Made by a program: the position numbers and the translations under genes
Origin: Zeimonas sp003577305
GTDB taxonomy: Bacteria; Pseudomonadota; Gammaproteobacteria; Burkholderiales; Burkholderiaceae_E
Assembly: GCA_030263385.1 (NCBI GenBank)
Contig: SZOX01000013.1
Span: forward strand, 13,450 to 77,449
DNA length: 64,000 nt
Reading direction: 5' to 3'
Shown: positions 8,405-17,311 of the stretch, piece after piece
Layout of the letters: every line of letters starts with the position of its first letter
How positions within the stretch are numbered: the stretch's first letter is position 1
The notes under the pieces: generated by a model
The model's database searches: none
Seen by the model: the letters and a program-made list of their open reading frames with translations, nothing else
Told to the model about the DNA's origin: nothing

Positions 8405-9526
8405 CTACGCGCCAATTGCGTGATGATCCCAAGGGGCTCGGGGTCTGTCCCCGCGCCCATCCGCATGATCAAGGATTGCCCGGAGGTATGTAGCCCCGGC
8501 GTCGGCTCCCAGGCATTTCGCCCAATTGACGAGCGAAGTCCGTTGCGTTATTCCCAAGCGCCCTCTCTGCACCGCGCGTCCAAGTGCATCCCGCAATTCC
8601 ATTACGTTCCCGCTGCGAAACACCTCTCCATGCCCGCTCACCTTCACCACCCAGGCGGAACCGCAGCGATCGCTACAGATTGCAGGAGTGCCTACCATCA
8701 ACGCCTCTGACACTACTGCGCCCCATCCGTCATGGCGGCTCGGCAGCACCAAGCAATCGGAGTCCGCCATCACCTGTGGAACGTCGTGCATCGGCAGACG
8801 CCCAACCCAGTGGACACGACCCGGCAGGAGGCGTTCGGCCGCAACTCGGAGGCTGTCTTGCAACGGCCCGAGGCCAACCACCATCAGCTCAACATCCGTC
8901 CGCCGCAACTCGGCCAAGGCGGATAACAAAAGATCAAGGCGCTTTCGCTCAACAAGTTGCCCAACGAAGACAAAGCGAAAAGGCACGGCCGCGCGTGGCA
9001 CATGCCGGATCCGTACAGACCACGGTGGAAGAAAGTACGCAAACTCGAAGACTTGCCCTGGCGGCACGCCCCGTTCTGCAATCCACCCTGGGGTCCGGTA
9101 TCCGATGGCGAGCACACCGGCAAGCAGCGTCCGCCATTTCGCGAAGAGGCGACGGTACTCCAGCCGCCTTACTGCCCCACGCCACCCGCTGTCGTCCAAC
9201 GTTTCCAAGATTGCCCACTGACGTAGGCTTCGCGTCGCAAGGCGCCGCTGCACAACACCGATCAGGCTGTTTGCTCGGAGACCCTGGCAGATATGGATGG
9301 AATCCGATGGAGCCGCTGCTACGAGTTCGGATATCCCTGCCACAGTCGAGGCTACTTCCGTCCGCACACCAGGCAGGTCGGGGGCTTCCCATCCCTGCAA
9401 CGCACGGTCTTCCGACATCACCTGCTCGCTGACATACACTACCTTGACACCCTGACGCGCAAGCGCTGCCGCCAAGCCTGCCATATGAGGGCTAATGATC
9501 CGTTGCCAGAACCAGATCTCACGCAT
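8405..9526 (-). CDS. Family 4 glycosyltransferase
   Basis: A 373-residue GT-B enzyme from the ATG at 9526, which overlaps the end of the upstream gene by 8 bp. It starts MREIWFWQRIISPHMAGL; the donor half shows FRFVFVGQLVERKRLDLLL, HWVGRLPMHDVPQVMADS and CLVLPSRHDGWGAVVSEAL, the GT4 donor-binding and E-x7-E regions. No membrane segment is evident. It belongs to the leftward polysaccharide operon. Substrate unknown. Confidence 0.9.
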   Translation of the reverse strand: MREIWFWQRIISPHMAGLAAALARQGVKVVYVSEQVMSEDRALQGWEAPDLPGVRTEVASTVAGISELVAAAPSDSIHICQGLRANSLIGVVQRRLATRSLRQWAILETLDDSGWRGAVRRLEYRRLFAKWRTLLAGVLAIGYRTPGWIAERGVPPGQVFEFAYFLPPWSVRIRHVPRAAVPFRFVFVGQLVERKRLDLLLSALAELRRTDVELMVVGLGPLQDSLRVAAERLLPGRVHWVGRLPMHDVPQVMADSDCLVLPSRHDGWGAVVSEALMVGTPAICSDRCGSAWVVKVSGHGEVFRSGNVMELRDALGRAVQRGRLGITQRTSLVNWAKCLGADAGATYLRAILDHADGRGDRPRAPWDHHAIGA

Positions 9527-10778
9527 TCACGCTATGCGCGGTACCGCGACGCCTCTCGGTCGGCGCGACGTCCAGAAACTTGACCAAGCGTTCGCCGACC
9601 GCGCGCTCGTCAAAGATCTCGAAGGCCCGTTGCTGTCCGCGTACCGCCCGAAGACGCATCCCTTCGACGTCGTCCAGGACCCCCTTAATTCGCTCGGCGA
9701 GTTCGGATGCAATAGGTCGGTCAAGAAGAACAGAGTTGGTTTCATCGAAAAGCAATGGCACATCACTCGCGCGAGTTGCGATAAGCAGCAGGCCATTCTC
9801 CGTAATCTCCACCACCTTCGACGGGAAGGTGGTCTCGCTCATTAGAGATCCCGGGATCCTCAGGGAGAGTGCGGCATGACACTCGAGAAAATCTGACAAA
9901 AAGACTTCCTTGGGGAGGTTTCGTCGCCAGAGGAGTTGTACCCGCGATGTTTGCAAATCCTTCTGCAATGCAGTCAGCTCTGCTTCTCCGCCGCTACCAG
10001 TAACATGAAAACAAATCCTAGTCGTGTCTGAACGAAGAGTTGCGGCCAGAAGCTTCGCGGCATCGCAGAAGACAGATAGCCCCGTATCTCGACACAGGGA
10101 TCCCCCAAAGTGCACGCGGAGTGGAGCACCTCCTTCGATTCGCGACCACAAAGCTTCACGTGTATTGGTACGCTCAGCCCACTCCCCGGTCGTGGCGCTG
10201 TACACAACGCAGGAGTCCGAGATCGACAGACGCGCAGCTAGTTCCCGAGAAGCCGTGATCTTGCGGCTTTCCGTTAGCCAAAAACTCAGCCGAAACGTCC
10301 CGCGCAGAGCTAGCGCAATAGGGCCCACCTCGTCATCGCGCGGAGCGTCCTCGATATCCAGAAACGTCCGAACACCCTTCATCCTGAGTACAAGCAATCC
10401 AGGAAGATACTCGAGCGCGTGGTTGTAGAGGACCACCCTATCCTCTCGTCGAACATATCTGGCACAGAACCATCCAAAAGTCAGCGGCGCAAAAAGCTTG
10501 CGTAGCCACCGATTGGCGAAAGAGGGGAGAAATACGCTGGTACCGTCATCGTCACGAAGCACCACCCCTGCAGCAAACCGCCTGGACGATGTCTGTCCAA
10601 GCACAGGAATTGAAACCAGCCATACGTTCGCGCCTGTGGTGCGCATGGCTCGCACGAGAGCGGTCATCTTGTGGGAGGCGGCGGCGACGAGTAGCGGGAC
10701 ACCCATCCGTCTGGAATAGCCCATAGTATTGGCCATTCCACAATAGTAAATCCTTGAATGTCTCCGACTTGCGCTCAT
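9519..10778 (-). CDS. GT-B glycosyltransferase
   Basis: A 419-residue protein starting at the ATG that overlaps the polymerase stop (ATGA). The N-terminal half is divergent (LVAAASHKMTALVRAMRTTG); the C-terminal half has LRVHFGGSLCRDTGLSVF and a PSKVVEITENGLLLIATRAS segment that corresponds to the donor-binding region of GT4/GT1-like enzymes. Similarity to GT4 is weaker than for its two neighbours. GC content here is visibly lower than in the core genome, as is common for horizontally exchanged O-antigen genes. Confidence 0.8.
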   Translation of the reverse strand: MSASRRHSRIYYCGMANTMGYSRRMGVPLLVAAASHKMTALVRAMRTTGANVWLVSIPVLGQTSSRRFAAGVVLRDDDGTSVFLPSFANRWLRKLFAPLTFGWFCARYVRREDRVVLYNHALEYLPGLLVLRMKGVRTFLDIEDAPRDDEVGPIALALRGTFRLSFWLTESRKITASRELAARLSISDSCVVYSATTGEWAERTNTREALWSRIEGGAPLRVHFGGSLCRDTGLSVFCDAAKLLAATLRSDTTRICFHVTGSGGEAELTALQKDLQTSRVQLLWRRNLPKEVFLSDFLECHAALSLRIPGSLMSETTFPSKVVEITENGLLLIATRASDVPLLFDETNSVLLDRPIASELAERIKGVLDDVEGMRLRAVRGQQRAFEIFDERAVGERLVKFLDVAPTERRRGTAHSVNA

Positions 10779-12061
10779 ATATTCTTCTTCACGAAGCCAA
10801 GATCGGCCTCGGTCAAGCCAGTAGACGAAACGTCTTCCAAAGCTCCGTCAACACTCTGGCTCGTCCTGCGCTGAAGTCGATAGATCGTGACAAGCAACAC
10901 CGCGATCATTAGCCCCCAATACATGCTATAAATATACGGTCGCTGCAGTAATGTCAGAAATAGCGCGAAACAAGAAAATCGTAGATGAGGAGCAAAAAAA
11001 AGACTACCGAACAAGAGCCATAGTATTATGGCAGCGTACGGAATCCAGACAAAGATTCCGTATCCAAAATAGATAGAAAAGGGATGCGAACTTTGATCAA
11101 TACCGGTGAAGTGCTCATACCCAGAGACCTTCGCACCACGCAATGTAATGTCGACGTCCACTACATCAAAGAAAGACTCGACCTGATGGCTACGGTTGTC
11201 GCCGGATAAGCGCCCATCGACTAACTCGACTCGTTTCAGAAAAAATCGATCTACAAAAGACGCAATATTCTCGTCGTACGTCATTGCGCCGATGGTAACC
11301 ACAACTGCCACTAGCACGAAATAAAGCGCTCTCCGCGCACCCGAAAATAGAAGATACGAAACTGCGATGAAGAGCATGGCGAGCGAGCCCGAAATCAATC
11401 CGCCAAACAGCACGATCGCCGACCACCTTCTATTTCTCCTAAACGCCTCATTCAGGGCGACAGCAATTGTCAGATACATCGCCAGCGCGCCGGGTTCATC
11501 AAATAATCCCGCCGGTCGGATCAAATTCCCCCAGACCGAATTAGTGAACGTCGAAAGATAGAAATAGCTTTCCCGACCGACGAGATCGATCGACGAAAGA
11601 GCTGGTCCACCGCTCGCAGCGTATGCAACTGCGATGACCGCACCCACTAGCAAGGCAGTTGCAAACCGCAAGAGGGTTTTCAGCGATGTCGCATCAACTA
11701 AAAGGCGCCACCCGAAGGCCGCTATCAAGACATTGACTGCAAGCCCAGTGACCATCAGAAGCTGGCTCCAAGCACCGGATGCCAGTGAACCGAGTACACC
11801 AAGTAGCCAGAGTCCACTTAGGGCGTAAATTATGCTTCGCTCTGTTCTCCATCGACCTGCTCGGAGTGCGATAAGTACACATACGCCGCCAAGAACGGCG
11901 AATAGTTCATTGATTTGCACTCCGATGTAGTAATGGATCACATACGATGGTAGGACGATAAAGCAAGTCACGAACAAGATGGTTCGCGCGATAATACCCT
12001 TCGCCCTCACCTCAACGGAACTTGCGGGTGTTTCCTGATCAACTGCAATCGTTAACATCAT
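10775..12061 (-). CDS. Wzy-like polysaccharide polymerase
   Basis: A 428-residue protein with about ten to twelve hydrophobic segments spread over its length (for example TILFVTCFIVLPSYVIHYYI, AALLWLLFG-like stretches near the C-terminus) and a larger periplasmic-type loop around residues 270-330. It has a GLFDEPGALAMYLTIAVAL segment of the kind seen in O-antigen polymerases. In a cluster with a flippase and glycosyltransferases this is the natural Wzy, joining repeat units at the periplasmic face. Sequence conservation in Wzy is low, so the call rests on topology and context. GC is low relative to neighbours. Confidence 0.8.
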   Translation of the reverse strand: MMLTIAVDQETPASSVEVRAKGIIARTILFVTCFIVLPSYVIHYYIGVQINELFAVLGGVCVLIALRAGRWRTERSIIYALSGLWLLGVLGSLASGAWSQLLMVTGLAVNVLIAAFGWRLLVDATSLKTLLRFATALLVGAVIAVAYAASGGPALSSIDLVGRESYFYLSTFTNSVWGNLIRPAGLFDEPGALAMYLTIAVALNEAFRRNRRWSAIVLFGGLISGSLAMLFIAVSYLLFSGARRALYFVLVAVVVTIGAMTYDENIASFVDRFFLKRVELVDGRLSGDNRSHQVESFFDVVDVDITLRGAKVSGYEHFTGIDQSSHPFSIYFGYGIFVWIPYAAIILWLLFGSLFFAPHLRFSCFALFLTLLQRPYIYSMYWGLMIAVLLVTIYRLQRRTSQSVDGALEDVSSTGLTEADLGFVKKNI

Positions 12062-12200
12062 CGAAACACTTCAAATAACCCTAGGAGAGGCCTCTTCATC
12101 GCATCGAGCACCGCGAAAGCTAATTCGTACGCGGCAGCCTATTCACCAGATAGCTCATGCAATATCGACTTATGAATTCCGGAATAGCGCTTAACATCAG

Positions 12201-13082
12201 TTAATTGATGCCACGGCGCACCGCCTGTCGCCCCAGAAATTTCTTAATTATCGTTCGAATCGGTCGAGGAACTACTGTAGCGCCGACATCTCTTGCGTGC
12301 CTTCTTCGCAGCGCCCCGAAATAGGCCCGTCTCAGTTCGTCCGCATCGCCGGTGATGAAGGCTGAATTTGACTGCAAGAAGCTCGCGTATGATCGCCGCA
12401 TCTCACGATACTGCATCCCCAGACGGTAGCTGTCGGACACCCTGTCGTCTTGATGATGGACGTACTGGAAGAACGGGTAGTCTACGTACGACCACAATCT
12501 CACGGTGCTTAGGTACTTGAATATGAAGTCCACGTCTTGGGCGCGATAGAGACGGGGATTCCACTGGAGACCTGGCGGGACGGTATCTCGTCTCATCAAT
12601 ACTGTAGAGACTGATGTACTTGTGTAGCTTCGCACGAACTCGTGTGGGTGTAGATTATTTTGCCGTATGGCGATCAGGCTCCCGCTTTCGTCTACCACCT
12701 CAAAATCACAAATCGCGCACTCACTATCATCTCGTTCGATTGCTGCCACTTGCGCACGTATTAACCCTGGTTTTATGAGATCGTCGGAATCGAGAAACAT
12801 CAAGTAGTGGCCACGCGCATGCATCATGCCGCGGTTCCTCGCAACACACGCCCCACTATTTTGTTGACGGATGTAGCGGAGGCGCTTTCCTGCGGTCGAT
12901 GTGTTGTCCGCAGCAATATTGCGAACGACCGCTTCAGTATCGTCAGTGGAACCATCATCGACAACTATGATCTCAACATTTTCATATTCTTGGTTCAACG
13001 CAGAAACCAGTGTTCTCTCGATTCTCGCGGCCCGGTTGTAGGTCGGAATAACCACACTTGCCACTTTGGTACTTTGTTCCAA
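12201..13082 (-). CDS. Family 2 glycosyltransferase
   Basis: A 293-residue GT-A enzyme. It starts ASVVIPTYNRAARIERTL, then IEIIVVDDGSTDDTEAVV-like strand, RQQNSGACVARNRGM and the metal-binding YLMFLDSDDLI. The catalytic-loop region includes NPRLYRAQDVDFIFKYL. The only start at this point is TTG at 13082; no strong ribosome-binding site is seen. A 139-bp gap with no gene separates it from the polymerase. It belongs to the leftward polysaccharide cluster; donor unknown. Confidence 0.9.
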   Translation of the reverse strand: MEQSTKVASVVIPTYNRAARIERTLVSALNQEYENVEIIVVDDGSTDDTEAVVRNIAADNTSTAGKRLRYIRQQNSGACVARNRGMMHARGHYLMFLDSDDLIKPGLIRAQVAAIERDDSECAICDFEVVDESGSLIAIRQNNLHPHEFVRSYTSTSVSTVLMRRDTVPPGLQWNPRLYRAQDVDFIFKYLSTVRLWSYVDYPFFQYVHHQDDRVSDSYRLGMQYREMRRSYASFLQSNSAFITGDADELRRAYFGALRRRHARDVGATVVPRPIRTIIKKFLGRQAVRRGIN

Positions 13083-13125
13083 CTAAAGCCCTCAGACTTG
13101 AACGAAAGAATGGATTGACGCTTCG

Positions 13126-13755
13126 CTATCGCTTTTTGAATATAAGGAATCGATGATACGGATTCCCTATCACTCGATAGGTCTTTAGCATCGATGCGCG
13201 CTCCGACAGATCACGAGAGACCTTGTCCAGGCCATAACCTTTCTTGTTGATCTCCCAGTAATGCTCACCATCGAAGGCGTGAGATTTTGTCCGGGCGAAA
13301 GGTCTCGGCACAAGCCAGTCGAACACACCGAGCTTCGGGATATGAGCTGTATACCGCCACACGGCTTTGGCATCCGGAAGGCTGATTACGATGTGGCGCC
13401 GGCTGACCCGAACCATCTCCCCAAACGCCAGGAGACTCTGCTCATACGGCAGATGCTCCAGCATCTGGAAGGCACACACGACGTCATAGGAATGATCCGG
13501 CAGGGGGATGGCTGTTGCTGAGCCGATGTGATCCGGCTTCAACTCGGGATCGATATCCAGTGTCTCAACACTCAAGCCGGCGAGCCGCGCCATCGACTTG
13601 AAGACCCCCCCCCCGGGGCCAAGCTCCAGTACGCGAGCCGGGTGAAGCTGTAGGACTTCATCGAGTTGATGCCACAGGCTTTGCCATCGCGCCCTGCTCA
13701 TGTAGCGGGTGAAGTCGTAGTGAGATTTCTCGACTTGCTTTGTTGTCATGGACAA
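13126..13755 (-). CDS. Class I SAM methyltransferase with in-frame 10-G tract
   Basis: A 209-residue protein. Motif I is RVLELGPGGGVFKSMARLAG, then ETLDIDPELKPDHIG, SYDVVCAFQMLEHLPYEQ and RRHIVISLPDAKAVWRY, the pattern of small methyltransferases (Methyltransf_11-like). The codons for the motif I glycines include a run of 10 G, which is in frame here, so this copy reads as on; 9 or 11 G would break it. It overlaps the flippase stop region (13746-13755). Probable role: methylation of a sugar or of the chain end. Confidence 0.88.
   Translation of the reverse strand: MSMTTKQVEKSHYDFTRYMSRARWQSLWHQLDEVLQLHPARVLELGPGGGVFKSMARLAGLSVETLDIDPELKPDHIGSATAIPLPDHSYDVVCAFQMLEHLPYEQSLLAFGEMVRVSRRHIVISLPDAKAVWRYTAHIPKLGVFDWLVPRPFARTKSHAFDGEHYWEINKKGYGLDKVSRDLSERASMLKTYRVIGNPYHRFLIFKKR
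13605..13614 (-). repeat. 10-bp poly-G tract in motif I codons
   Basis: Ten consecutive G in the coding direction encode the glycines of GPGGGV in the methyltransferase at 13126-13755. The frame is open at this length. It is the second of three long G runs, all in methyltransferase genes of this cluster. Confidence 0.85.
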
Positions 13756-15062
13756 GCTGCTTTCGGATCGTCAGAAATCGGCAAGTCGCCACTACGATGA
13801 ATCACCCAAAGGATCAACCAAGCATAAGCCAGGACGCCAAACAGGGAAAAGAGTGCGATAGCGGCGAACTCGCTTTTGAAATGCACGAATCCGAGCCACA
13901 GAGCCAGCAGCTTCGTACCCGTGCTGAACAGCTCATAAATCAGGAATCTTCCCTGGAGACGCAACACGGGGATCGCCGATACGGCTGGTCTGTTGATGTA
14001 TTGGAAGAACAACCACAAGGCAAGCAGCTGCGCGTAGACGCCTGCCGTGTACCATTCCTTGCCGAAAACAAACGCGAACAAGATCGGGCCGGCCACAAGT
14101 ATCACCACAAACGGTAGCGCACCCGTTGCGGCCATGCCCATCGTTGCCTTGACGATTAGCGCGCGCGCGTTTTCGCCACGGCGGATGGCTTCGTTGATTC
14201 GCGGGTAAAACACAGCCGTGACAGATCCGCCGATCACACTGGTCGGCAACCCAAGCACTGCAACAGCGATGCCGTATTGACCGGCACTGGCCGCTCCGAA
14301 GAAATTGGCGAGCAGTAGTACTGGCAAACTATGCGAGAAGGCATTAATCAAGTTCTGTGGTGTTCTTAGCGTCGGGAAATCGCCGTGCTGCTTCGCAAGT
14401 TGCCACAGGGTCCTTCGGACATGCTTCTCGTCTGCTTCTGGTTCAGCGGACCTCGATGCGTGTCGCCAGCCGAGAAAGGTCAACGCCGCGCCTACCAAGC
14501 CCCCAAAGACATTGGCGGCGATCAACGCGAGTGCCGAGGGATTTATCAACCCTGCCATAGTCTTGATGGCACCTAACAGCAAGGCCGTTGCCACGCCATA
14601 GGAAGCGATGATTCGAAAGGCCTTCTTTCTGATCAGCCACTGGCCAAGCACGGCTGCAAGGACAGAGATCATCATTGCGGCGGGAATCAGATACAGGAAC
14701 GGGGAGATTGCTTCGGCGTTAAGCAGTGCGAGGAACTCCTTGCCAAATGAGGCCAACAGCAGGATCACTGCTGCCGTGACGATCAGCCCGAGATAGAGCG
14801 AAAGCCGGGCAATGCCTCGCGCATCGGCGTCTGAACGAGGAAGCACGAGCGCCGTGGGGTAGCCAAGCGCCGCAACGGTTGTGAGGAGTCCGACAACCGT
14901 CATGAATATCCCCTGCAGGCCATAGGCTTCGGGCCCGTAGAGTCGCGTCACGATCGGTGCGAAGGCCATCGTGATGACCTGTGAGGCCGCAGCTCCCGTT
15001 GCCACGGTGGCGACATTGCGGACGAAGGGCCGACAGACGAGGTTGGTGACCGGGGCGCGCAC
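13746..15062 (-). CDS. Wzx-like oligosaccharide flippase
   Basis: A 438-residue MATE/PST-superfamily protein with about twelve membrane segments. The N-terminus (FVRNVATVATGAAASQVITM, APIVTRLYGPEAYGLQGIFM) is typical for Wzx flippases, which move undecaprenyl-linked repeat units across the inner membrane. The start is the GTG at 15062 with no strong ribosome-binding site; a slightly later start cannot be excluded. It is followed with a short overlap by the methyltransferase at 13126-13755 and works with the polymerase at 10775-12061. Confidence 0.9.
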   Translation of the reverse strand: MRAPVTNLVCRPFVRNVATVATGAAASQVITMAFAPIVTRLYGPEAYGLQGIFMTVVGLLTTVAALGYPTALVLPRSDADARGIARLSLYLGLIVTAAVILLLASFGKEFLALLNAEAISPFLYLIPAAMMISVLAAVLGQWLIRKKAFRIIASYGVATALLLGAIKTMAGLINPSALALIAANVFGGLVGAALTFLGWRHASRSAEPEADEKHVRRTLWQLAKQHGDFPTLRTPQNLINAFSHSLPVLLLANFFGAASAGQYGIAVAVLGLPTSVIGGSVTAVFYPRINEAIRRGENARALIVKATMGMAATGALPFVVILVAGPILFAFVFGKEWYTAGVYAQLLALWLFFQYINRPAVSAIPVLRLQGRFLIYELFSTGTKLLALWLGFVHFKSEFAAIALFSLFGVLAYAWLILWVIHRSGDLPISDDPKAACP

Positions 15063-15169
15063 TTTGCTTATGGGGGCGTGCTAAGTGAAATCGCGATTCA
15101 GTGAACTCTGGCAGGCGCTGCCAATCTGTCGAACGTTCTCATCGTGTACCTCGCTATCTGGCCACCGGG

Positions 15170-16055
15170 TCAGATCGCCCCGTTCACCAACCCGAATCTC
15201 GGCGCGCCTTTCGCGCGCGCCTCGACCGCTGCCCTATCGCGCACGAAGACGGTGTTGCCGCGCGAGTCGCGTGCATCGGTCAGGGTGCGCGCGAACGGGT
15301 CGTATCCGCAGGGCAAGAAGCCGTGACGGTGCATCTCCGCCCGCAATTCGTCGTCCAACACACCGTAGCGCGCGCCGCTGCCGTTGGTCTCCATGATCAC
15401 CGCGAGCAGGGCCGGGTTGTCCAGGGTCTGCTGGGCACCCCGGAGCACCGCGAGTTCGTGACCTTCCACGTCGATCTTGATCAGGAGCGGCGCCGGCGCC
15501 GCGGCGATCAGGTCGTCCAGGCGGATCACCGGCACTTCGACAAACGGCGCGTCTTCCCCCTCGGAGAGCACGTGGTTCACGGTGTCGAGCCCCGAGGTGA
15601 AACGAAGCGTTCCGGGCGCATCGGACAGACCTACCCGATGGCACTCCACGCGATCGTCGAGCGCGTTGAGGCTCACGTTGCGCCGAAGGTTCGTGAAGCT
15701 TGCCGCAATGGGCTCGACCGCCGTCACGTGAGCTTTCGCCCCCCCCGGCCAGGATCGTATAGCTGCCGACGTTCGCGCCCACGTCGACGAAGTGTTCGTC
15801 GGGCCGCAGCAGGTGCAGCACGAACGCCATCTCGGCCACTTCATGCAAGCCGCAATACCAGTTGCCGGTCGCGCCGGTCATCCCGCGGGTCGCGAACAAC
15901 CAGGTGTCATCCACGAACGGCAGCGCGATCGGGCCCGGGAGCAGGCGCGAGGCGAGTTGCCATCGGAACACGCGCCCGAGCGCGGCCACGCGACTGCTTC
16001 GGGCGTTCAGCGGATGGTTCCAGACGTAACGCAGCAGTCTTGCTGCGGGCCTCAC
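15170..16055 (-). CDS. FkbM-type methyltransferase, out of frame at an 8-G tract
   Basis: The gene starts with GTG at 16053-16055, overlapping the MarR stop (GTGA). The first frame reads VRPAARLLRYVWNHPLNA to DEHFVDVGANVGSYTILAG, the FkbM motif I. It then hits eight G and goes out of frame. The remainder is in another frame: AKAHVTAVEPIAASFTNLRR, LIKIDVEGHELAVLRGAQ and the C-terminal VFVRDRAAVEARAKG. Seven or ten G would restore a protein of about 295 residues. FkbM enzymes O-methylate sugars and other hydroxyls. Sequencing error at the run is the main alternative. Confidence 0.83.
15739..15746 (-). repeat. 8-bp poly-G tract in the FkbM gene
   Basis: Eight G in the coding direction immediately after motif I of the FkbM methyltransferase. 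The two halves of the gene are in different frames on either side; a length of 7 or 10 would join them. It is the third long G run in this cluster. Confidence 0.85.
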
Positions 16056-16396
16056 TCCCCCACCTCCCGCCTCAACTCCTCGATCTCCACCCTCAACGCC
16101 TCGTACTCGGCCATCTTCCGCTTCAGGAACCGCGCCGTGAGGCTCGTCTTCGCCGCCACGCCGGCCGGGGTGAGCAGGTAGGCGTAGGCCAGCTTGTTGC
16201 GGCTGTTGCGGAAGTTCTGCATCTTGATCAGGCCCTTGTCCAACAGCGCTTTCAGGCAGTAGTTCGCCTTGCCCAGGCTCATGCCCATCGAGTCGGCCAG
16301 TTCGCGCTGGCTGGTGCGCGGGTTGGCTTCGAGCGTGCGCAGCACGTGGAAGAGCGTCTCCTCCTGCGCGGGTTCGGGGCTGGGTCGTTCGTTCAT
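16052..16396 (-). CDS. MarR-family EPS-associated regulator
   Basis: A 114-residue protein. Residues 15-75 form a winged helix-turn-helix (FHVLRTLEANPRTSQREL, MGMSLGKANYCLKALLDKGL, NKLAYAYLLTPAGVAAKT), followed by a C-terminal coiled coil (KRKMAEYEALRVEIEELRRE). This matches the small MarR-type regulators found next to exopolysaccharide genes. It lies between the shortened RfaH-like gene and the FkbM gene, whose GTG overlaps its stop. It is a candidate for binding the paired GTTCA-N5-TGAAC sites upstream of the two RfaH-like genes, but that is inference. Confidence 0.87.
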   Translation of the reverse strand: MNERPSPEPAQEETLFHVLRTLEANPRTSQRELADSMGMSLGKANYCLKALLDKGLIKMQNFRNSRNKLAYAYLLTPAGVAAKTSLTARFLKRKMAEYEALRVEIEELRREVGE

Positions 16397-16501
16397 CTTG
16401 AATGGCTACCGCAGTGCGCGCCTCGTTCGAGGCCGCACGCGGCGGTGGCCTCCGGGCCTGGTTCGTGCGGCGAAGCCGGCGGCTTCGCGCGCTCGGGCGA
16501 A

Positions 16502-16876
16502 TCAGGCCGGAAGCGGCTCGGGCTGCTCGCGGCGCACGCTCACGCGCGCGTCGGGGCTCAGCAGGCTCAGGAAAATCTCCACCCGGCGCGCGGCGCTTGC
16601 GGTCACCAGCGCCTGCAGCCCGGCGAAGGGTCCGGCCACCACGCGCACGCGCGCGCCGGGGCGCAGCGGGTGCTCGGCTCCGAGCGTGGCACGCAGCGGG
16701 GCGCGGCGCGTCCACTTGCCGATCACGGGGGGCCAGGTACCGTCGCGCCGGCGCAGCAGGTTCTGCTCGGCCAGGCTTTCCTGGCGGGGCTTGGTGTCGA
16801 CGACGTGCCAGCCCGGTTGGCCGGGCGCTGGGCCGGCGGTCTGGGGGTTGGGGTCGGAGTCGGCGCGTTCAGGCAT
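16502..16876 (-). pseudogene. RfaH/NusG-like regulator with internal deletion
   Basis: An open frame of 124 codons. Both ends match the 180-residue RfaH-like protein at 24422-24964: GWHVVDTKPRQESLAEQNLL at the start, and EHPLRPGARVRVVAGPFAGL with the KOW-type tail at the end. The middle of the NGN domain is missing, about 56 residues, apparently as two in-frame losses around PLRATLGA. The polymerase-binding face should therefore be lost. The promoter is conserved. It is probably a non-functional duplicate, although a peptide containing only the KOW domain could still be made. Confidence 0.7.
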
Positions 16877-16913
16877 TGAACCGATGCTAGCAGCATGTGT
16901 TCAGCGGGTGAAC
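16867..16913 (-). promoter_or_regulatory. Promoter with paired GTTCA-N5-TGAAC operators (copy A)
   Basis: Two perfect inverted repeats GTTCA-N5-TGAAC lie at 16867-16881 (over the start codon) and 16899-16913 (over the -35), 32 bp centre to centre. Between them are an extended -10 (TGC-TAGCAT, hexamer at 16884-16889) and a -35 TTCACC at 16907-16912 with a 17-bp spacer. The ATG follows the -10 by 7 bp, so the transcript would be leaderless. The same arrangement occurs at 24957-25003. Confidence 0.6.
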
Positions 16914-17022
16914 TGGTTTGGTGGTTGGGTGTTGCGGATGTGCCGACTGTCGACGGCAGGCGGCAGGCGGGCGGCTGGCCCGCTTCGAGCGCCAGCGGTG
17001 GCGGCACGCGAACGGTTGGCCC

Positions 17023-17088
17023 GCAACCGAATATTGCGTTTTCACGCGTGGAATGCGTTCCACGCGCGGAAACGCAACGTTTGGTTGC
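17023..17088. repeat. 66-bp palindromic element, copy 1
   Basis: GCAACCGAATATTGCG on the left pairs with the right arm ending GTTTGGTTGC; the centre is CGTGGAATGCGTTCCACG. It lies in the 435-bp gene-free gap between the shortened RfaH-like gene and the NYN fragment, in which nothing else is supported. Confidence 0.85.
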
Positions 17089-17311
17089 AGCGGGCATGGC
17101 CGCTGATGCCTGGCGTTGCGGGTGCGGCCGGTTAATGCGGCGGCGTGGCACCCTGCGACTCGAAGCGGCAACGCGCGCGCTCGATCAGCGCCGACGGCAT
17201 TCTCGCGGGTGTCGGCACGATGCGGGCGCGCTCGGCGCCGCTCGAGGAGTGGGTCCGGCGGTACCCCGGCCGCCAGGCGCGCACGCTTGAACATCTGGCA
17301 TCAACTGGGCC

